DNA of 64,000 nucleotides, from assembly GCF_017794965.1 (NCBI RefSeq), contig NZ_CP051240.1, positions 2,604,001 through 2,668,000 of the forward strand, read 5' to 3'. Within the stretch, counting starts at the first letter, position 1, and each line of letters begins with the position of its first letter. The notes beneath the pieces were generated by a model. The model saw nothing but the letters and a program-made list of their open reading frames with translations. It did not search any database and was not told where the DNA came from. This document shows positions 50,723 to 59,250 of the stretch, piece by piece. The DNA is from Alcanivorax sp. (GTDB lineage: Bacteria; Pseudomonadota; Gammaproteobacteria; Pseudomonadales; Alcanivoracaceae). The position numbers were made by a program, and so were the translations under genes.

Positions 50723-52440
50723 GAACGGTCCTCCGACTCCGGCGTGCCCGCCAGCAGCCCTTCGGGCCGGTCCGGCGGCACATGCAGGGTGCGCAACACC
50801 CCGCTCATAATATTGGAAAATGCCGGCGCAGCGACCAGCCCGCCGTAGTAGGCTTCTCCGCGCGGATCATCAATCACCACCACGGTTACGATGCGCGGGT
50901 CTGTGGCAGGTGCCAACCCGGCAAACAGGCCGATATAGCTGTCGTCGGCATAACCACCCGCCACCACCTTGTGCACCGTACCGGTCTTGCCGGCCACCTG
51001 ATAACCCGGCACCTGGGCGCGGCTTGCGGTCCCTTCACGACTGACCACGGTTTCCAGCATCTGTACCAACTGACGGGAGACCGCCCGGCCCACCACCTGC
51101 TCACCACGAGGCACCCCTTCCACCTTGCGAAGGGTCAACGGCACCTTCATGCCGTCATTGGCAATCACAGCGTAAGCCTGGGCCAGCTGCACGGCGGACA
51201 CGCTCAGGCCATAACCGTAAGACAGTGCCGCACGTTCCACATCGCGCCATTTGCTGCGCAGGGGCAACAGACCATCACTTTCACCCGGAAAAGCAATACC
51301 GGTAGCCTGGCCGAAGCCGAACCGCTCCAGATAATCTGGCAACGCCTGCTGATCCATGGCCAGGGCCAGTTTGCTGGTACCCACGTTGGAGCTCTTGGTC
51401 AGCACGGTTGTGATATCAATGATCCCGTAGTCACGGTGATCACGGATGGTCTTGCTGCCCACGCGCAGGGTGCCCGGGTGGGTATTGATCGTGGTGGACG
51501 GTGTCACCATGCCCATTTCCAGCGCGGCCGCCACAGTGAACGGCTTCATGGTGGAACCCGGCTCGAACAGATCGGTCACTGCCCGGTTACGCAGGGCAGC
51601 CGTGTCCATGTTGCCGCGGTTATTGGGGTTATAGGCAGGCTGGTTCACCATGGCCAGCACCTCGCCGGTGCGCACATCCACCACCACGGCACTGCCACCC
51701 TTCGCCTTGTGTTTCTGTACCGCAGAAAGCAGTTCGCGATAGGCAAGGTACTGCAAGCGAAGATCGATACTCAGGGTCACATCTTCGCCCGGCTCGGCCG
51801 GTTCCAGCACTTCGATATCCTGAATCACCCGGCCCAACAGATCACGCACCACCTTCTTGCGGCCACTGTGGCCTTCCAGGTGCGTATCCATGGCCAGCTC
51901 AGTGCCTTCCTGGCCCTGATCATCGATATTGGTAAAGCCCACAACGTGACTGGACACCTCACCCGCCGGGTAATAGCGACGGTACTCGGTGAGCGAGTGG
52001 ATACCCGGCACATCCAGATCCAGCACTTTCTTCGCGGTTTCCGGTGCCAGCCCACGCTCCAGATAAACAAACTCACGACTCTCGTGACGGCGCACCTTGC
52101 GGGCAAACACTTTCTGGTTCACCACCGGATTGTTACCCAGACGCGCCCAGGCATCCTGATGCGCCAGCGCTTCGCGGGGGTTCACCCACAGGGTGACAAC
52201 CGGGGTACTTACTGCCAGAGGACGACCCGACCGGTCACGAATGACACCACGATGTGCGGCCAGCGGCTCCACCCGCAGATTGCGGATATCGCCCTGATGC
52301 GCGAGGAAATCGTGCTGAATCACCTGCAGGTCCACCGCCCGGGCCAGCAGCAGACAGGCACACAGCGCCCAGAACGCCAGCACAAAGCGCCAGCGGGTCT
52401 GGAGGTGTGGTTGCCGTGTCTTGCGGACCCGGTTCTTCAT
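50719..52440 (-). CDS. ftsI: Septal transpeptidase FtsI (PBP3)
   Basis: Class B penicillin-binding protein that crosslinks septal peptidoglycan with FtsW. 573 aa: short basic cytoplasmic tail, one helix (RFVLAFWALCACLLLARAVD), pedestal domain, then the transpeptidase domain with Ser296 in EPGSTMKPFT, SSN in TKSSNVGTSKL and KTG in AGKTGTVHKV. Coupled to ftsL and murE by ATGA overlaps. Confidence 0.97.
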   Translation of the reverse strand: MKNRVRKTRQPHLQTRWRFVLAFWALCACLLLARAVDLQVIQHDFLAHQGDIRNLRVEPLAAHRGVIRDRSGRPLAVSTPVVTLWVNPREALAHQDAWARLGNNPVVNQKVFARKVRRHESREFVYLERGLAPETAKKVLDLDVPGIHSLTEYRRYYPAGEVSSHVVGFTNIDDQGQEGTELAMDTHLEGHSGRKKVVRDLLGRVIQDIEVLEPAEPGEDVTLSIDLRLQYLAYRELLSAVQKHKAKGGSAVVVDVRTGEVLAMVNQPAYNPNNRGNMDTAALRNRAVTDLFEPGSTMKPFTVAAALEMGMVTPSTTINTHPGTLRVGSKTIRDHRDYGIIDITTVLTKSSNVGTSKLALAMDQQALPDYLERFGFGQATGIAFPGESDGLLPLRSKWRDVERAALSYGYGLSVSAVQLAQAYAVIANDGMKVPLTLRKVEGVPRGEQVVGRAVSRQLVQMLETVVSREGTASRAQVPGYQVAGKTGTVHKVVAGGYADDSYIGLFAGLAPATDPRIVTVVVIDDPRGEAYYGGLVAAPAFSNIMSGVLRTLHVPPDRPEGLLAGTPESEDRS

Positions 52441-52703
52441 GGTCGAATCAACACTCGCTCATCGGTCTTCGGTAACTTCATGCCCAGCTTTTCTCTGGCC
52501 AGGCGCTCCACCCGGGCATAGCTGCCCCAGGTGCTGTGCTCCAGTAACAACTGGCTCCACTGGCTTTCCAGCCGGGTCTGTTGCTGCTGCAGCTTCTGAC
52601 TTTCATCCGTGAGCCGGCGCGCCTCATGGACGCTGTAGCTCACTCCAAGCGCGGACAGCGCAATCAGCACCACCAGGACACGTATGGCCCAGGGCGCCGT
52701 CAC
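52437..52703 (-). CDS. ftsL: Cell-division protein FtsL
   Basis: Small bitopic divisome protein, 88 aa. One helix (AIRVLVVLIALSALGVSYSV) and a periplasmic coiled coil rich in Gln/Leu (LTDESQKLQQQQTRLESQW) that pairs with FtsB. Position between rsmH and ftsI is diagnostic. Confidence 0.93.
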   Translation of the reverse strand: MTAPWAIRVLVVLIALSALGVSYSVHEARRLTDESQKLQQQQTRLESQWSQLLLEHSTWGSYARVERLAREKLGMKLPKTDERVLIRP

Positions 52704-53638
52704 GCCACCTTCTCCGCCACGCGCAATACTGCACTGCGCGAGCGCACGTTAACCTTAAGCTCTGCCTTGCCGGCACGAATCGCCTTGCCAACCGGCTCCA
52801 GCCGCTGCGGCAACTCATCCCCCAACGGCAAACCACCACGCCCTTTCGGAGCACGGCCGGAATGATCGCGAATGAACAGCTTCACGATGCGGTCTTCCAG
52901 GGAATGGAAGCTGATAATGGCGAGACGCCCGCCGATGGCGAGCGTCTCCAGGGACTGTTCCAGCACTTCATTCAGCGCATCCAGCTCCCCGTTTATATGT
53001 ATTCTCAGCGCCTGAAAGCTGCGCGTGGCCGGGTGCTTGCCCGGCTCACCCCGCCCCAGCACCGACTGGATCAGCTCTGCCAGCTGGAGGGTGCGAGTGA
53101 TGGGCTGCTCCTTGCGGGTCTCGCAGATGCGTCGGGCAATCCTGCGTGACTTTCGCTCCTCGCCGTAGCGATACAGCACATCGGCAATCTCTTTTTCCTC
53201 CGCCCGGGCCAGCCACTCAGCGGCACTTTCGCCCGAGGTGGGGTCCATCCGCATATCCAGCGGCCCATCACGCAGAAAGCTGAAGCCACGCCCGGCATCA
53301 TCCAGCTGCGGGGAAGACACCCCAAGATCCAGCAGCAGACCATCAATGGGACGGCCCTGCTCTGCCACTACCTCAGGCAGACAATCAAACCGGCTGGCCT
53401 TGATCTGGAAACGACTATCCTCACCGGCCAGCTTCTCGCCTTCGGCAATCGCCAGGGGGTCCCGGTCAATGCCTGTCAGCCGACCGTCGGCATCCAGCTT
53501 CGCCAGCAGCGCACGGCTATGACCACCTCGCCCGAAGGTGCCATCCACGTAAAATCCATCGCCACGGCTGAACCACATTTCCAGTACCTCCTCCAGCAAG
53601 ACTGGCAGGTGCTCGTACTGCTTCCCTGTGTCGGTCAT
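52700..53638 (-). CDS. rsmH: 16S rRNA m4C1402 methyltransferase
   Basis: SAM-dependent N4-methyltransferase of 16S rRNA C1402 (old name MraW). 312 aa from the ATG at 53638, sharing one base with mraZ; the frame to 53950 is mraZ shadow. EHLPVLLEEVLEMW opens it; the SAM loop is YVDGTFGRGGHSRALL, with DGLLLDLGVSSPQLDDAGRG and IISFHSLEDRIVK later. RsmI, the partner that 2'-O-methylates the same residue, is also in this window. Confidence 0.96.
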   Translation of the reverse strand: MTDTGKQYEHLPVLLEEVLEMWFSRGDGFYVDGTFGRGGHSRALLAKLDADGRLTGIDRDPLAIAEGEKLAGEDSRFQIKASRFDCLPEVVAEQGRPIDGLLLDLGVSSPQLDDAGRGFSFLRDGPLDMRMDPTSGESAAEWLARAEEKEIADVLYRYGEERKSRRIARRICETRKEQPITRTLQLAELIQSVLGRGEPGKHPATRSFQALRIHINGELDALNEVLEQSLETLAIGGRLAIISFHSLEDRIVKLFIRDHSGRAPKGRGGLPLGDELPQRLEPVGKAIRAGKAELKVNVRSRSAVLRVAEKVA

Positions 53639-54078
53639 TAGAAAGACAACTCCTGCACGCTGTCCGGCAAGGCTTCCGGATCCAGGGTGCCGTCCTCTTC
53701 TGACCAGCTTTCTGCTGTCCAGATTTCGAAACGGTGCATCTGGCCAATGAGCATGGCCTGCTTCTCCAGACCGATGGCGGCACGCAACTCCGGCGGCACC
53801 AGCAAACGGCCATTGCTGTCCATTTCGATTTCCACCGCCTGACCGAGGAAACGACGTTTCAGCTGTCGCACCTGGGGATTGGAGTCCCGTTGCGCGGACA
53901 GCTTGTTGGCGGTTTCGGTAAATTCGTGGCGCGGGTAAAGAGCCAGACATTCATCAAAGGGGTGACGGGTAAGCACAAGCTGGCCGCCGCAGGCTTCGAT
54001 CAACGAAGCGCGGTACCGGGTCGGCATGGTGAGCCGCCCCTTGGCATCCAGATTGAGTGATGTGCTCCCAGTAAACAC
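53638..54078 (-). CDS. mraZ: Transcriptional regulator MraZ
   Basis: AbrB-like repressor of the dcw cluster, 146 aa, with two MraZ repeats: SLNLDAKGRLTMPTRYR near the start and VEIEMDSNGRLLVPPELR in the middle, each with the DxxGR core. The start is GTG at 54078 with GAGGA nearby. It heads the cluster. Binding repeats lie directly upstream at 54162-54186, so autoregulation is expected. Confidence 0.96.
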   Translation of the reverse strand: MFTGSTSLNLDAKGRLTMPTRYRASLIEACGGQLVLTRHPFDECLALYPRHEFTETANKLSAQRDSNPQVRQLKRRFLGQAVEIEMDSNGRLLVPPELRAAIGLEKQAMLIGQMHRFEIWTAESWSEEDGTLDPEALPDSVQELSF

Positions 54079-54161
54079 TGGCCGTCCTCTGTCTCGTTAT
54101 TAAGCGGTTCCTTCCGGGCGCTCCGAAGAGCCCCACTTTGCGACACTTGCCGCTTCAAAAA

Positions 54162-54186
54162 ACCCACTTTTTCCCACTTTTCACCA
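54162..54186 (-). promoter_or_regulatory. MraZ binding repeats
   Basis: On the minus strand TGGTG, TGGGA and TGGGT are spaced exactly 10 bp apart with AAAAG between them, the known MraZ box layout. They lie just after the predicted transcript start. A lone TGGGG is at 54131-54135. Confidence 0.8.
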
Positions 54187-54195
54187 CAATGAGAC

Positions 54196-54225
54196 ACTCT
54201 AGGGCCACAACAAAGCCCAAGTCAA
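54196..54225 (-). promoter_or_regulatory. Candidate mraZ promoter
   Basis: Minus strand TTGACT (54220-54225) and TAGAGT (54196-54201), 18 bp apart. The start would fall near 54189, with the MraZ box at +3 to +27. The remaining 54226-54434 shows nothing else clear except a hairpin CCCGTCCT-CAGGACGGG (54428-54444) that overlaps the end of the next gene and may terminate it. Confidence 0.5.
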
Positions 54226-54434
54226 GCAAACCGCACACAGCAAACGTAAAAGAATTGCTAGCTGAATCAGTAAGTTAGGACGATGAAAAGCGCCAAACCC
54301 TTAAATCGGGAGACGACCAACGGAGGGAGTTTCGAGACGAATCAGAGCGCTGGGACGCGCTAGTGAGAAAGCACTTTAAGTGTTAGACAAATTAGTTATT
54401 ACTAACCGCATCCTTTATTACAAATAGCCCGTCC

Positions 54435-55214
54435 TCAGGACGGGATCCGGAAATCCACCTCCGACAACAGATCCACACCACACTCCAGACCCGAAAACCA
54501 ATCCAGAAAGCGGCCCACCTGCTCGCCCCCGAAGTAGCCCCCGTGCTGGGGCACAATCATGGCCGGGTCCAGCTTGCGGACCATGCCTGCCCACAGGCGG
54601 CAGGCCCGGTTACTGGCCATGTAGCGACGATGGAAGCCGAGCATACTGTCCACATGCGCATTGAAATCCTGCACACTGCCCTCCTCCCCGCCCAGGGAGG
54701 CGCCCACATCCCCGGAGAACAGGATGCGACTGACCGGATCATAGAAACTGAAGTTGCCCACCGAATGGAGAAAATGCGCCGGCAATACCCACAGGCTGTC
54801 ACCGCCAAACGGCAGCACCGCCCCCTGATCGCCCACCCCCTGAATACGCGTCTGCAACTGCTCACCCATGCGGGCAATCTCGTAGGTAGACGCCAGGTGG
54901 GGCAGAAAGCGCGACCACAGCCGGCTCACCACAACCTTGCAGGGGGTGTGCATGAGCCAACGCGGCAGGGAGGCAATGATGTCCGGATCCTGGTGGGAGG
55001 CGAGAATGTATTCCAGATTTTCCAGCTTGATCAGACGACTCAAGGCGATATTGAGTGGGGTAAAGGTGAGGTCCCCACCGGGATCGATTAGCGCGGCACG
55101 CTCGCCATGGCGAATGCAGAATTGGTTGGCCTGCACCCCTTCGCCGGAGACCAGATCCGCAAAGCGCAGCACCTCATGATCATCACGGCTGTAAAGGATA
55201 TCGATCTGTGACAT
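54435..55214 (-). CDS. Oxygen-binding di-iron (ODP-like) MBL-fold protein
   Basis: Metallo-beta-lactamase-fold protein of 259 aa that resembles the di-iron domain of flavodiiron proteins and the oxygen-binding di-iron protein ODP. Metal-site candidates: ASHQDPDIIASLP (in place of HxHxDH), PAHFLHSVGNFSFYD, FSGDVGASLGG and VPQHGGYF. No flavodoxin domain is present. ODP binds oxygen reversibly and can act as a sensor in chemotaxis systems; no chemotaxis or kinase gene is adjacent here. A perfect FNR/Anr box upstream suggests induction at low oxygen. It stands alone between rnpB and mraZ. Confidence 0.82.
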   Translation of the reverse strand: MSQIDILYSRDDHEVLRFADLVSGEGVQANQFCIRHGERAALIDPGGDLTFTPLNIALSRLIKLENLEYILASHQDPDIIASLPRWLMHTPCKVVVSRLWSRFLPHLASTYEIARMGEQLQTRIQGVGDQGAVLPFGGDSLWVLPAHFLHSVGNFSFYDPVSRILFSGDVGASLGGEEGSVQDFNAHVDSMLGFHRRYMASNRACRLWAGMVRKLDPAMIVPQHGGYFGGEQVGRFLDWFSGLECGVDLLSEVDFRIPS

Positions 55215-55282
55215 AAGAGCACTCTCCGGCAGGAAATCCCGATAGCGGGGAGTGCAGTTTATTCACTTCTATTGATGCCACC

Positions 55283-55296
55283 TTGATACACATCAA
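55283..55296. promoter_or_regulatory. Perfect FNR/Anr box of the ODP-like gene
   Basis: TTGAT-ACAC-ATCAA is an exact FNR/Anr consensus. It is nested in a second inverted repeat, ATTGATGC (55271-55278) and GCATCAAT (55299-55306). A -10-like TAAACT on the minus strand (55256-55261) lies 31 bp from its centre, the class II spacing (site at about -41.5), and the gene starts 42 bp further on. Confidence 0.85.
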
Positions 55297-55384
55297 GAGC
55301 ATCAATATGGCGCTTCTCCAGCCAGAGAATCACAGTGCCTCGCGACGTGGTAACGCCTGACGCCGGTTTTGCATTTACCGTCGA

Positions 55385-55412
55385 GCGTCAGGCATCAAGC
55401 GTCAGGCAGCCT
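55385..55412 (+). repeat. Heptads (GCGTCAG type)
   Basis: GCGTCAG, GCATCAA, GCGTCAG and GCAGCCT with a 7-bp period, in the gap between the 3' end of rnpB and the ODP-like gene. A short GCCTGAC run at 55354-55365 faces it. Confidence 0.65.
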
Positions 55413-55483
55413 CTGCGTGTCATTCACAGTTCAGAAGCTTTCCGTCAGGCCATGCCCTGAAGAGCAAGGCGAACCTGGAATTA

Positions 55484-55863
55484 AGTGGACCGGTCGATAA
55501 GCCGGGTTCTGTCGTGGACAGTCATTCATCTGGGGCTGACGTCGCCATCAGCCTCTAGCAACCTACCCGGATCCAGCGCGGGCCACGCCACAGGATCCCT
55601 ATTTGGTCTTGCTCCGGGTGGGGTTTACCCTGCCACCGCTGTTACCAGCGGCGCGGTGCGCTCTTACCGCACCTTTTCACCCTTACCTGAACCTTCCGGA
55701 GAAGGAACGGGCGGTATCTTCTCTGTGGCACTAGCCGTAACTTTACCGTCGCCAGTAAAGTCCCCAGGCGTTACCTGGCACCCTGCCCTTTGGAGCCCGG
55801 ACTTTCCTCCAGCAGGCCCTTCAGGGAAAAGCACTGCCAGCGACTGTCTGACCGGTCCGGGGG
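55484..55863 (-). ncRNA. rnpB: RNase P RNA, bacterial type A
   Basis: Catalytic RNA that matures tRNA 5' ends, about 380 nt. Read on the minus strand the 5' part has GGTCAGACAGTCGC, followed by the family stretch GAGGAAAGTCCGGGCTCC, and the 3' part has GACAGAACCCGGCTTATCG. The two ends pair (GGACCGGTC with GACCGGTCC), forming helix P1. Ends are placed to within a few bases. It lies between rsmI and mraZ as in Pseudomonas. Heptad arrays of opposite polarity lie upstream of it. Confidence 0.95.
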
Positions 55864-55873
55864 CGAGTTTAAT

Positions 55874-55901
55874 CAGTTAACAGTGAACAGTGAACAGTTA
55901 A
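55874..55901 (+). repeat. Four heptads beside the 5' end of rnpB
   Basis: CAGTTAA, CAGTGAA, CAGTGAA and CAGTTAA with a 7-bp period, about 10 bp upstream of the RNA start. Inverted relative to the array at 56009-56036. Confidence 0.85.
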
Positions 55902-56008
55902 TAGCGGCGCGAGCCGGGTTTTCTTTCCCTGAAAGACATGAGGCCGCGCCCAATCGCTGGACGCGGCCTCCAAGCCCGAAGCAAACAGCACACCCGGAGC
56001 GCGTCGCT

Positions 56009-56036
56009 GTTCACTATTCACTGTTAACTGTTCACT
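56009..56036 (-). repeat. Four heptads after rsmI
   Basis: Forward GTTCACT, ATTCACT, GTTAACT and GTTCACT, ending two bases from the rsmI stop codon. On the rsmI sense strand the units are AGTGAAC and AGTTAAC, the family that follows pilD, and each contains TGA or TAA. Confidence 0.85.
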
Positions 56037-56038
56037 GA

Positions 56039-56869
56039 TCAGCCACTCATTGCCTCTAGAAGTGCATAAACCTCCTGCCGCTTCATCCCCGTATGCGCAG
56101 CCAGGATCTTGGCGGCGCGGGACGCGGGGAGTTCGGCCAGCAGCAGTTTGGCCAGGGCCTGGTCCCTGTCGCTCCAGCCGGCAGCCTGTTCGCAGGGTGA
56201 GAGAATCAGCACCAGTTCTCCTCGCTGCTGGTTGCTGTCGCTGGCCACCCAGTCGCTCAGCTCCGCCACCGGGCCGCGGCGGATGGTTTCAAACTGTTTG
56301 GTCAGTTCACGGCACAGGGTGATTTCACGCTCCGGCGAAACCACCTCGCGCAGGGACGCCAGAAACGACAGCACCCGATGAGGGGCTTCGTAAATAATGC
56401 TGGTGATCTCAGAAGCGGCGAGGCGTTCGATGGCCTGCTGACGCGGCGCCCCCTTTGACGGGATAAAGCCTTCGAACACAAAACGGTCTGATGGCTGCCC
56501 TGCTGCCGCCAGCGCGGCCAGTAACGCCGACGCACCCGGCACGGGTACCACCTGAATTCCCGCATCCTGGCAGGCGCGCACCAACCGATAGCCCGGATCG
56601 CTCACCAACGGCGTCCCGGCATCACTGATCAGTGCACCTTTTTCACCATTTTGCATTCGCTGAACAAGCTCTGCACTGCGCTGATTTTCATTATGATCGT
56701 GGCAACTGATCATACGCTTGCGCAGGCCCAACTGGTCGAGCAAACGCTGGCTATGCCGCGTATCCTCTGCCGCTACCCAGTCCACCGCTTCCAGCACGGC
56801 AACGGCGCGACGGGAAATATCATCCAGATTCCCGATGGGGGTGCTTACTACATACAAGACAGAGTTCAT
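56039..56869 (-). CDS. rsmI: 16S rRNA 2'-O-methyltransferase RsmI (C1402)
   Basis: SAM-dependent methyltransferase of 16S rRNA C1402, working with RsmH. 276 aa. YVVSTPIGNLDDISRRAV, VAAEDTRHSQRLL, ALISDAGTPLVSDPGYRLV and FVFEGFIPSKGAPRQQ are the family motifs, and the short C-terminal domain is present. Divergent from lpoA across 92 bp. Confidence 0.96.
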   Translation of the reverse strand: MNSVLYVVSTPIGNLDDISRRAVAVLEAVDWVAAEDTRHSQRLLDQLGLRKRMISCHDHNENQRSAELVQRMQNGEKGALISDAGTPLVSDPGYRLVRACQDAGIQVVPVPGASALLAALAAAGQPSDRFVFEGFIPSKGAPRQQAIERLAASEITSIIYEAPHRVLSFLASLREVVSPEREITLCRELTKQFETIRRGPVAELSDWVASDSNQQRGELVLILSPCEQAAGWSDRDQALAKLLLAELPASRAAKILAAHTGMKRQEVYALLEAMSG

Positions 56870-56961
56870 AATTGTCGAACTTCCTTAAGGCTGGCCGCTG
56901 GAGACCCTACTACGAAGCGCCTACAATAGCCGCTCCATTCTGGTAATACGAACCTCACGCC

Positions 56962-58851
56962 ATGGATTTTAGAAAGGCATACTGGGTTGCACTGGCAGCC
57001 ACCTTTGCTCTCGCCAGCTGTACGTCCACCCCGACGCGCACCGGTCAGCCAACCGCGCCTGCTGTAGAGCAGGCCGCCGGCATGGAGAAGGCGCCGGAAT
57101 CGCTGTCTGCTGCCCGCGCCCAGATTGCGGCGTTGGCCAGCCCGGAACAGCGCACCGACACCGCCCTCGCATGGGCAGCCGAATACCTTCAGCAGCAACG
57201 CGCTGCAGATGCAGAACAACTGCTCGGCGATATCAACCCGGACGCCCTCAACCCCGAAAAGCGATTTCAATGGATCCTGCTCAGTGGGCGCGCCAGCCTC
57301 AGCCAGCAGAATGCCACCCCAGCGGTGGAACTGCTGAACCGTTACCAGGATGAAATCCAGCAATACCCCGTGGAGCAGCAGGCACAACTGGACCTGATGC
57401 GCGCCGATGCCCTGGCTATGGAAGGTCAGCTGAGCGACAGCCTGCAACAACGAGTGGCGGCTCATCCCCTGCTCAATGAACAGGATCAGGACTACAACCA
57501 TGAAATGATCTGGCAACTGCTGATGCAGCTCTCGCCCCAGGAACTGGCTGACGCCATCCAGAACAGCAGTGGCGACCTGCGTGGCTGGCTCACCCTGGCG
57601 CAACTTTACCGTGACCCCATCGCCGACCTGGATGCCCAGGTATCCCGGCTTGACCAATGGAGCGCCCAGTGGCGCACTCACCCCGCCATCGGTGATGTGC
57701 CCGCCATGCTGGATGCCCTGCGCGAAGCTGCCAGCCAACGCCCAAGCCAGGTTGCCATCCTGCTGCCGACCAGCGGCCCGCTTCAGAATGTGGGCAAGAC
57801 CTTGCAGGAAGGCATCATGACAGCGCATTACCAGCAAAAGCAGAACAGCCTGTCCCCCACCCTGCGTTTTTATGATTCCGGCCCGGACAACATTCTGGCG
57901 GTGTACCAGCAAGCCATTAACGACGGCGCCGATTTTGTGCTCGGTCCACTGTCAAAAGACAAGGCCGCCACTATTGCCGCCCAGGGAACCCTGCCCGCCA
58001 CCACGCTGGCGCTGAACTACATAGAGAACGAACAGGTGCCGGAGAATTTTTTCCAGTTCGGCCTGGCACCAGAAGACGAAGCCCGCCAGATTGCCCGCCA
58101 GGGCGCCCATGAAGGCAGCACCCAGGCCGGCATTCTCTACCCCCAGGGGGATTGGGGTGAACGGGTGGCACAGGCTTTCGCCGAGGAATGGCAGAATCTG
58201 CACGGCACCGTGACCGTGACCCGCGCCTATCAAGAAGGCCCGGAAATCGGCGAGACCGTAGAGGAGCTGCTGTTGGTTGCGCAAAGCGAGCAGCGTGGCA
58301 AGGCCGTCAGCCGCTTCACCAATCTGGAAATGGATATCCAGCCCCGGCGCCGCCAGGACATGGATTTCCTTTTCCTGATCGCTAACCCCAACCAGGGTCG
58401 CCAGGTCAAACCGGCTTTGAACTTCCACTACGCCAAGGACCTGCCGGTATACTCCACGTCGCTGATCTACAGCGGGCAGAGCAATCCCCGTCGGGACCAG
58501 GATCTTAACGGTATCCGTTTCGTGGACATGCCCTGGATCATCGGTGACCAGAACAGTGACCTGCACCAGGTCGCTGCCGAACAATGGCCAGATGGCCATG
58601 GTCGCTACGAGCGTCTGTATGCCATGGGGATTGATGCCTACCGGTTGCAGAGTCGCCTTTATCTTCTGAACACCCTGCCGTCCAGCGAACTGCCGGGTGC
58701 CACCGGGCGCCTGCAGATTCGCGACCAACAGGTGGTTCGCAAGCTGGACTGGGCCATCTTCCTGCGCGGTGAAGCCAAGGCACTGCCCCAGGTCAGCAAC
58801 CCGGCCAACAGCCTGCCAGTGCGTCGCAATGCCGTTTCTAACTCGCCGTAG
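56962..58851 (+). CDS. lpoA: Penicillin-binding protein activator, LpoA-type lipoprotein
   Basis: Outer-membrane lipoprotein that activates PBP1A. 629 aa. The lipobox is FALASC (Cys20), followed by a Thr/Pro linker, an N-terminal helical TPR-like domain (to about 250) and a C-terminal periplasmic-binding-protein fold beginning PSQVAILLPTSGPLQNVGK. DADFVLGPLSKDKAATIA-like and DMDFLFLIANPNQGRQVKP stretches are typical. First gene of the lpoA-yraN-diaA-dolP group. Confidence 0.93.
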   Translation: MDFRKAYWVALAATFALASCTSTPTRTGQPTAPAVEQAAGMEKAPESLSAARAQIAALASPEQRTDTALAWAAEYLQQQRAADAEQLLGDINPDALNPEKRFQWILLSGRASLSQQNATPAVELLNRYQDEIQQYPVEQQAQLDLMRADALAMEGQLSDSLQQRVAAHPLLNEQDQDYNHEMIWQLLMQLSPQELADAIQNSSGDLRGWLTLAQLYRDPIADLDAQVSRLDQWSAQWRTHPAIGDVPAMLDALREAASQRPSQVAILLPTSGPLQNVGKTLQEGIMTAHYQQKQNSLSPTLRFYDSGPDNILAVYQQAINDGADFVLGPLSKDKAATIAAQGTLPATTLALNYIENEQVPENFFQFGLAPEDEARQIARQGAHEGSTQAGILYPQGDWGERVAQAFAEEWQNLHGTVTVTRAYQEGPEIGETVEELLLVAQSEQRGKAVSRFTNLEMDIQPRRRQDMDFLFLIANPNQGRQVKPALNFHYAKDLPVYSTSLIYSGQSNPRRDQDLNGIRFVDMPWIIGDQNSDLHQVAAEQWPDGHGRYERLYAMGIDAYRLQSRLYLLNTLPSSELPGATGRLQIRDQQVVRKLDWAIFLRGEAKALPQVSNPANSLPVRRNAVSNSP

Positions 58852-59209
58852 ACAAACCCGGGGCGACCAGGCGGAAGCGGCGGCATTGCAGTGGCTTGAG
58901 CAGCAGGGACTGAGCCTGGTCACCCGCAACTATCGCTGTCGCCAGGGCGAAATCGACCTGGTCATGCTCGATCAGGATTGCCTGGTGTTCACGGAAGTGC
59001 GCTGGCGCCAGCAGCGCAGCTACGGTGGGGCCCTGGCTTCCGTGGATCACCACAAACAGCGACGCCTGATCCAGGCAGCCAGAGACTATCTGGCCCGGCA
59101 TCCCGCCCATCAGCAGCGCCCCTGCCGCTTTGATGTGATCGGTATGGAACCGGCAATCGACGGCTCTGTCAGTTATGAATGGATACAAAATGCGTTCTAC
59201 AGCGAATAA
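58829..59209 (+). CDS. yraN: YraN/UPF0102 family protein
   Basis: Small protein of 126 aa with a restriction-endonuclease-like fold. TRGDQAEAAALQWLEQQG, RNYRCRQGEIDLVMLD and LVFTEVRWRQQ hold the conserved acidic and basic residues. Function is not established. It begins inside lpoA (23-bp overlap), so the two are coupled. Confidence 0.92.
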   Translation: MPFLTRRRQTRGDQAEAAALQWLEQQGLSLVTRNYRCRQGEIDLVMLDQDCLVFTEVRWRQQRSYGGALASVDHHKQRRLIQAARDYLARHPAHQQRPCRFDVIGMEPAIDGSVSYEWIQNAFYSE

Positions 59210-59250
59210 GCTGTAGCCACCGCACCAGAACAAGACCAGTTGAGGTATTT

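Noticed and set aside
50782..52521. 579-codon frame on the + strand opposite ftsI, with similar long frames opposite argJ (31024-32238), ftsA (38917-40089) and murC (41845-43569)
   Set aside because: Antisense frames of high-GC genes; the translations are rich in His/Arg/Gln and resemble no family, while the sense frames are clear orthologues.
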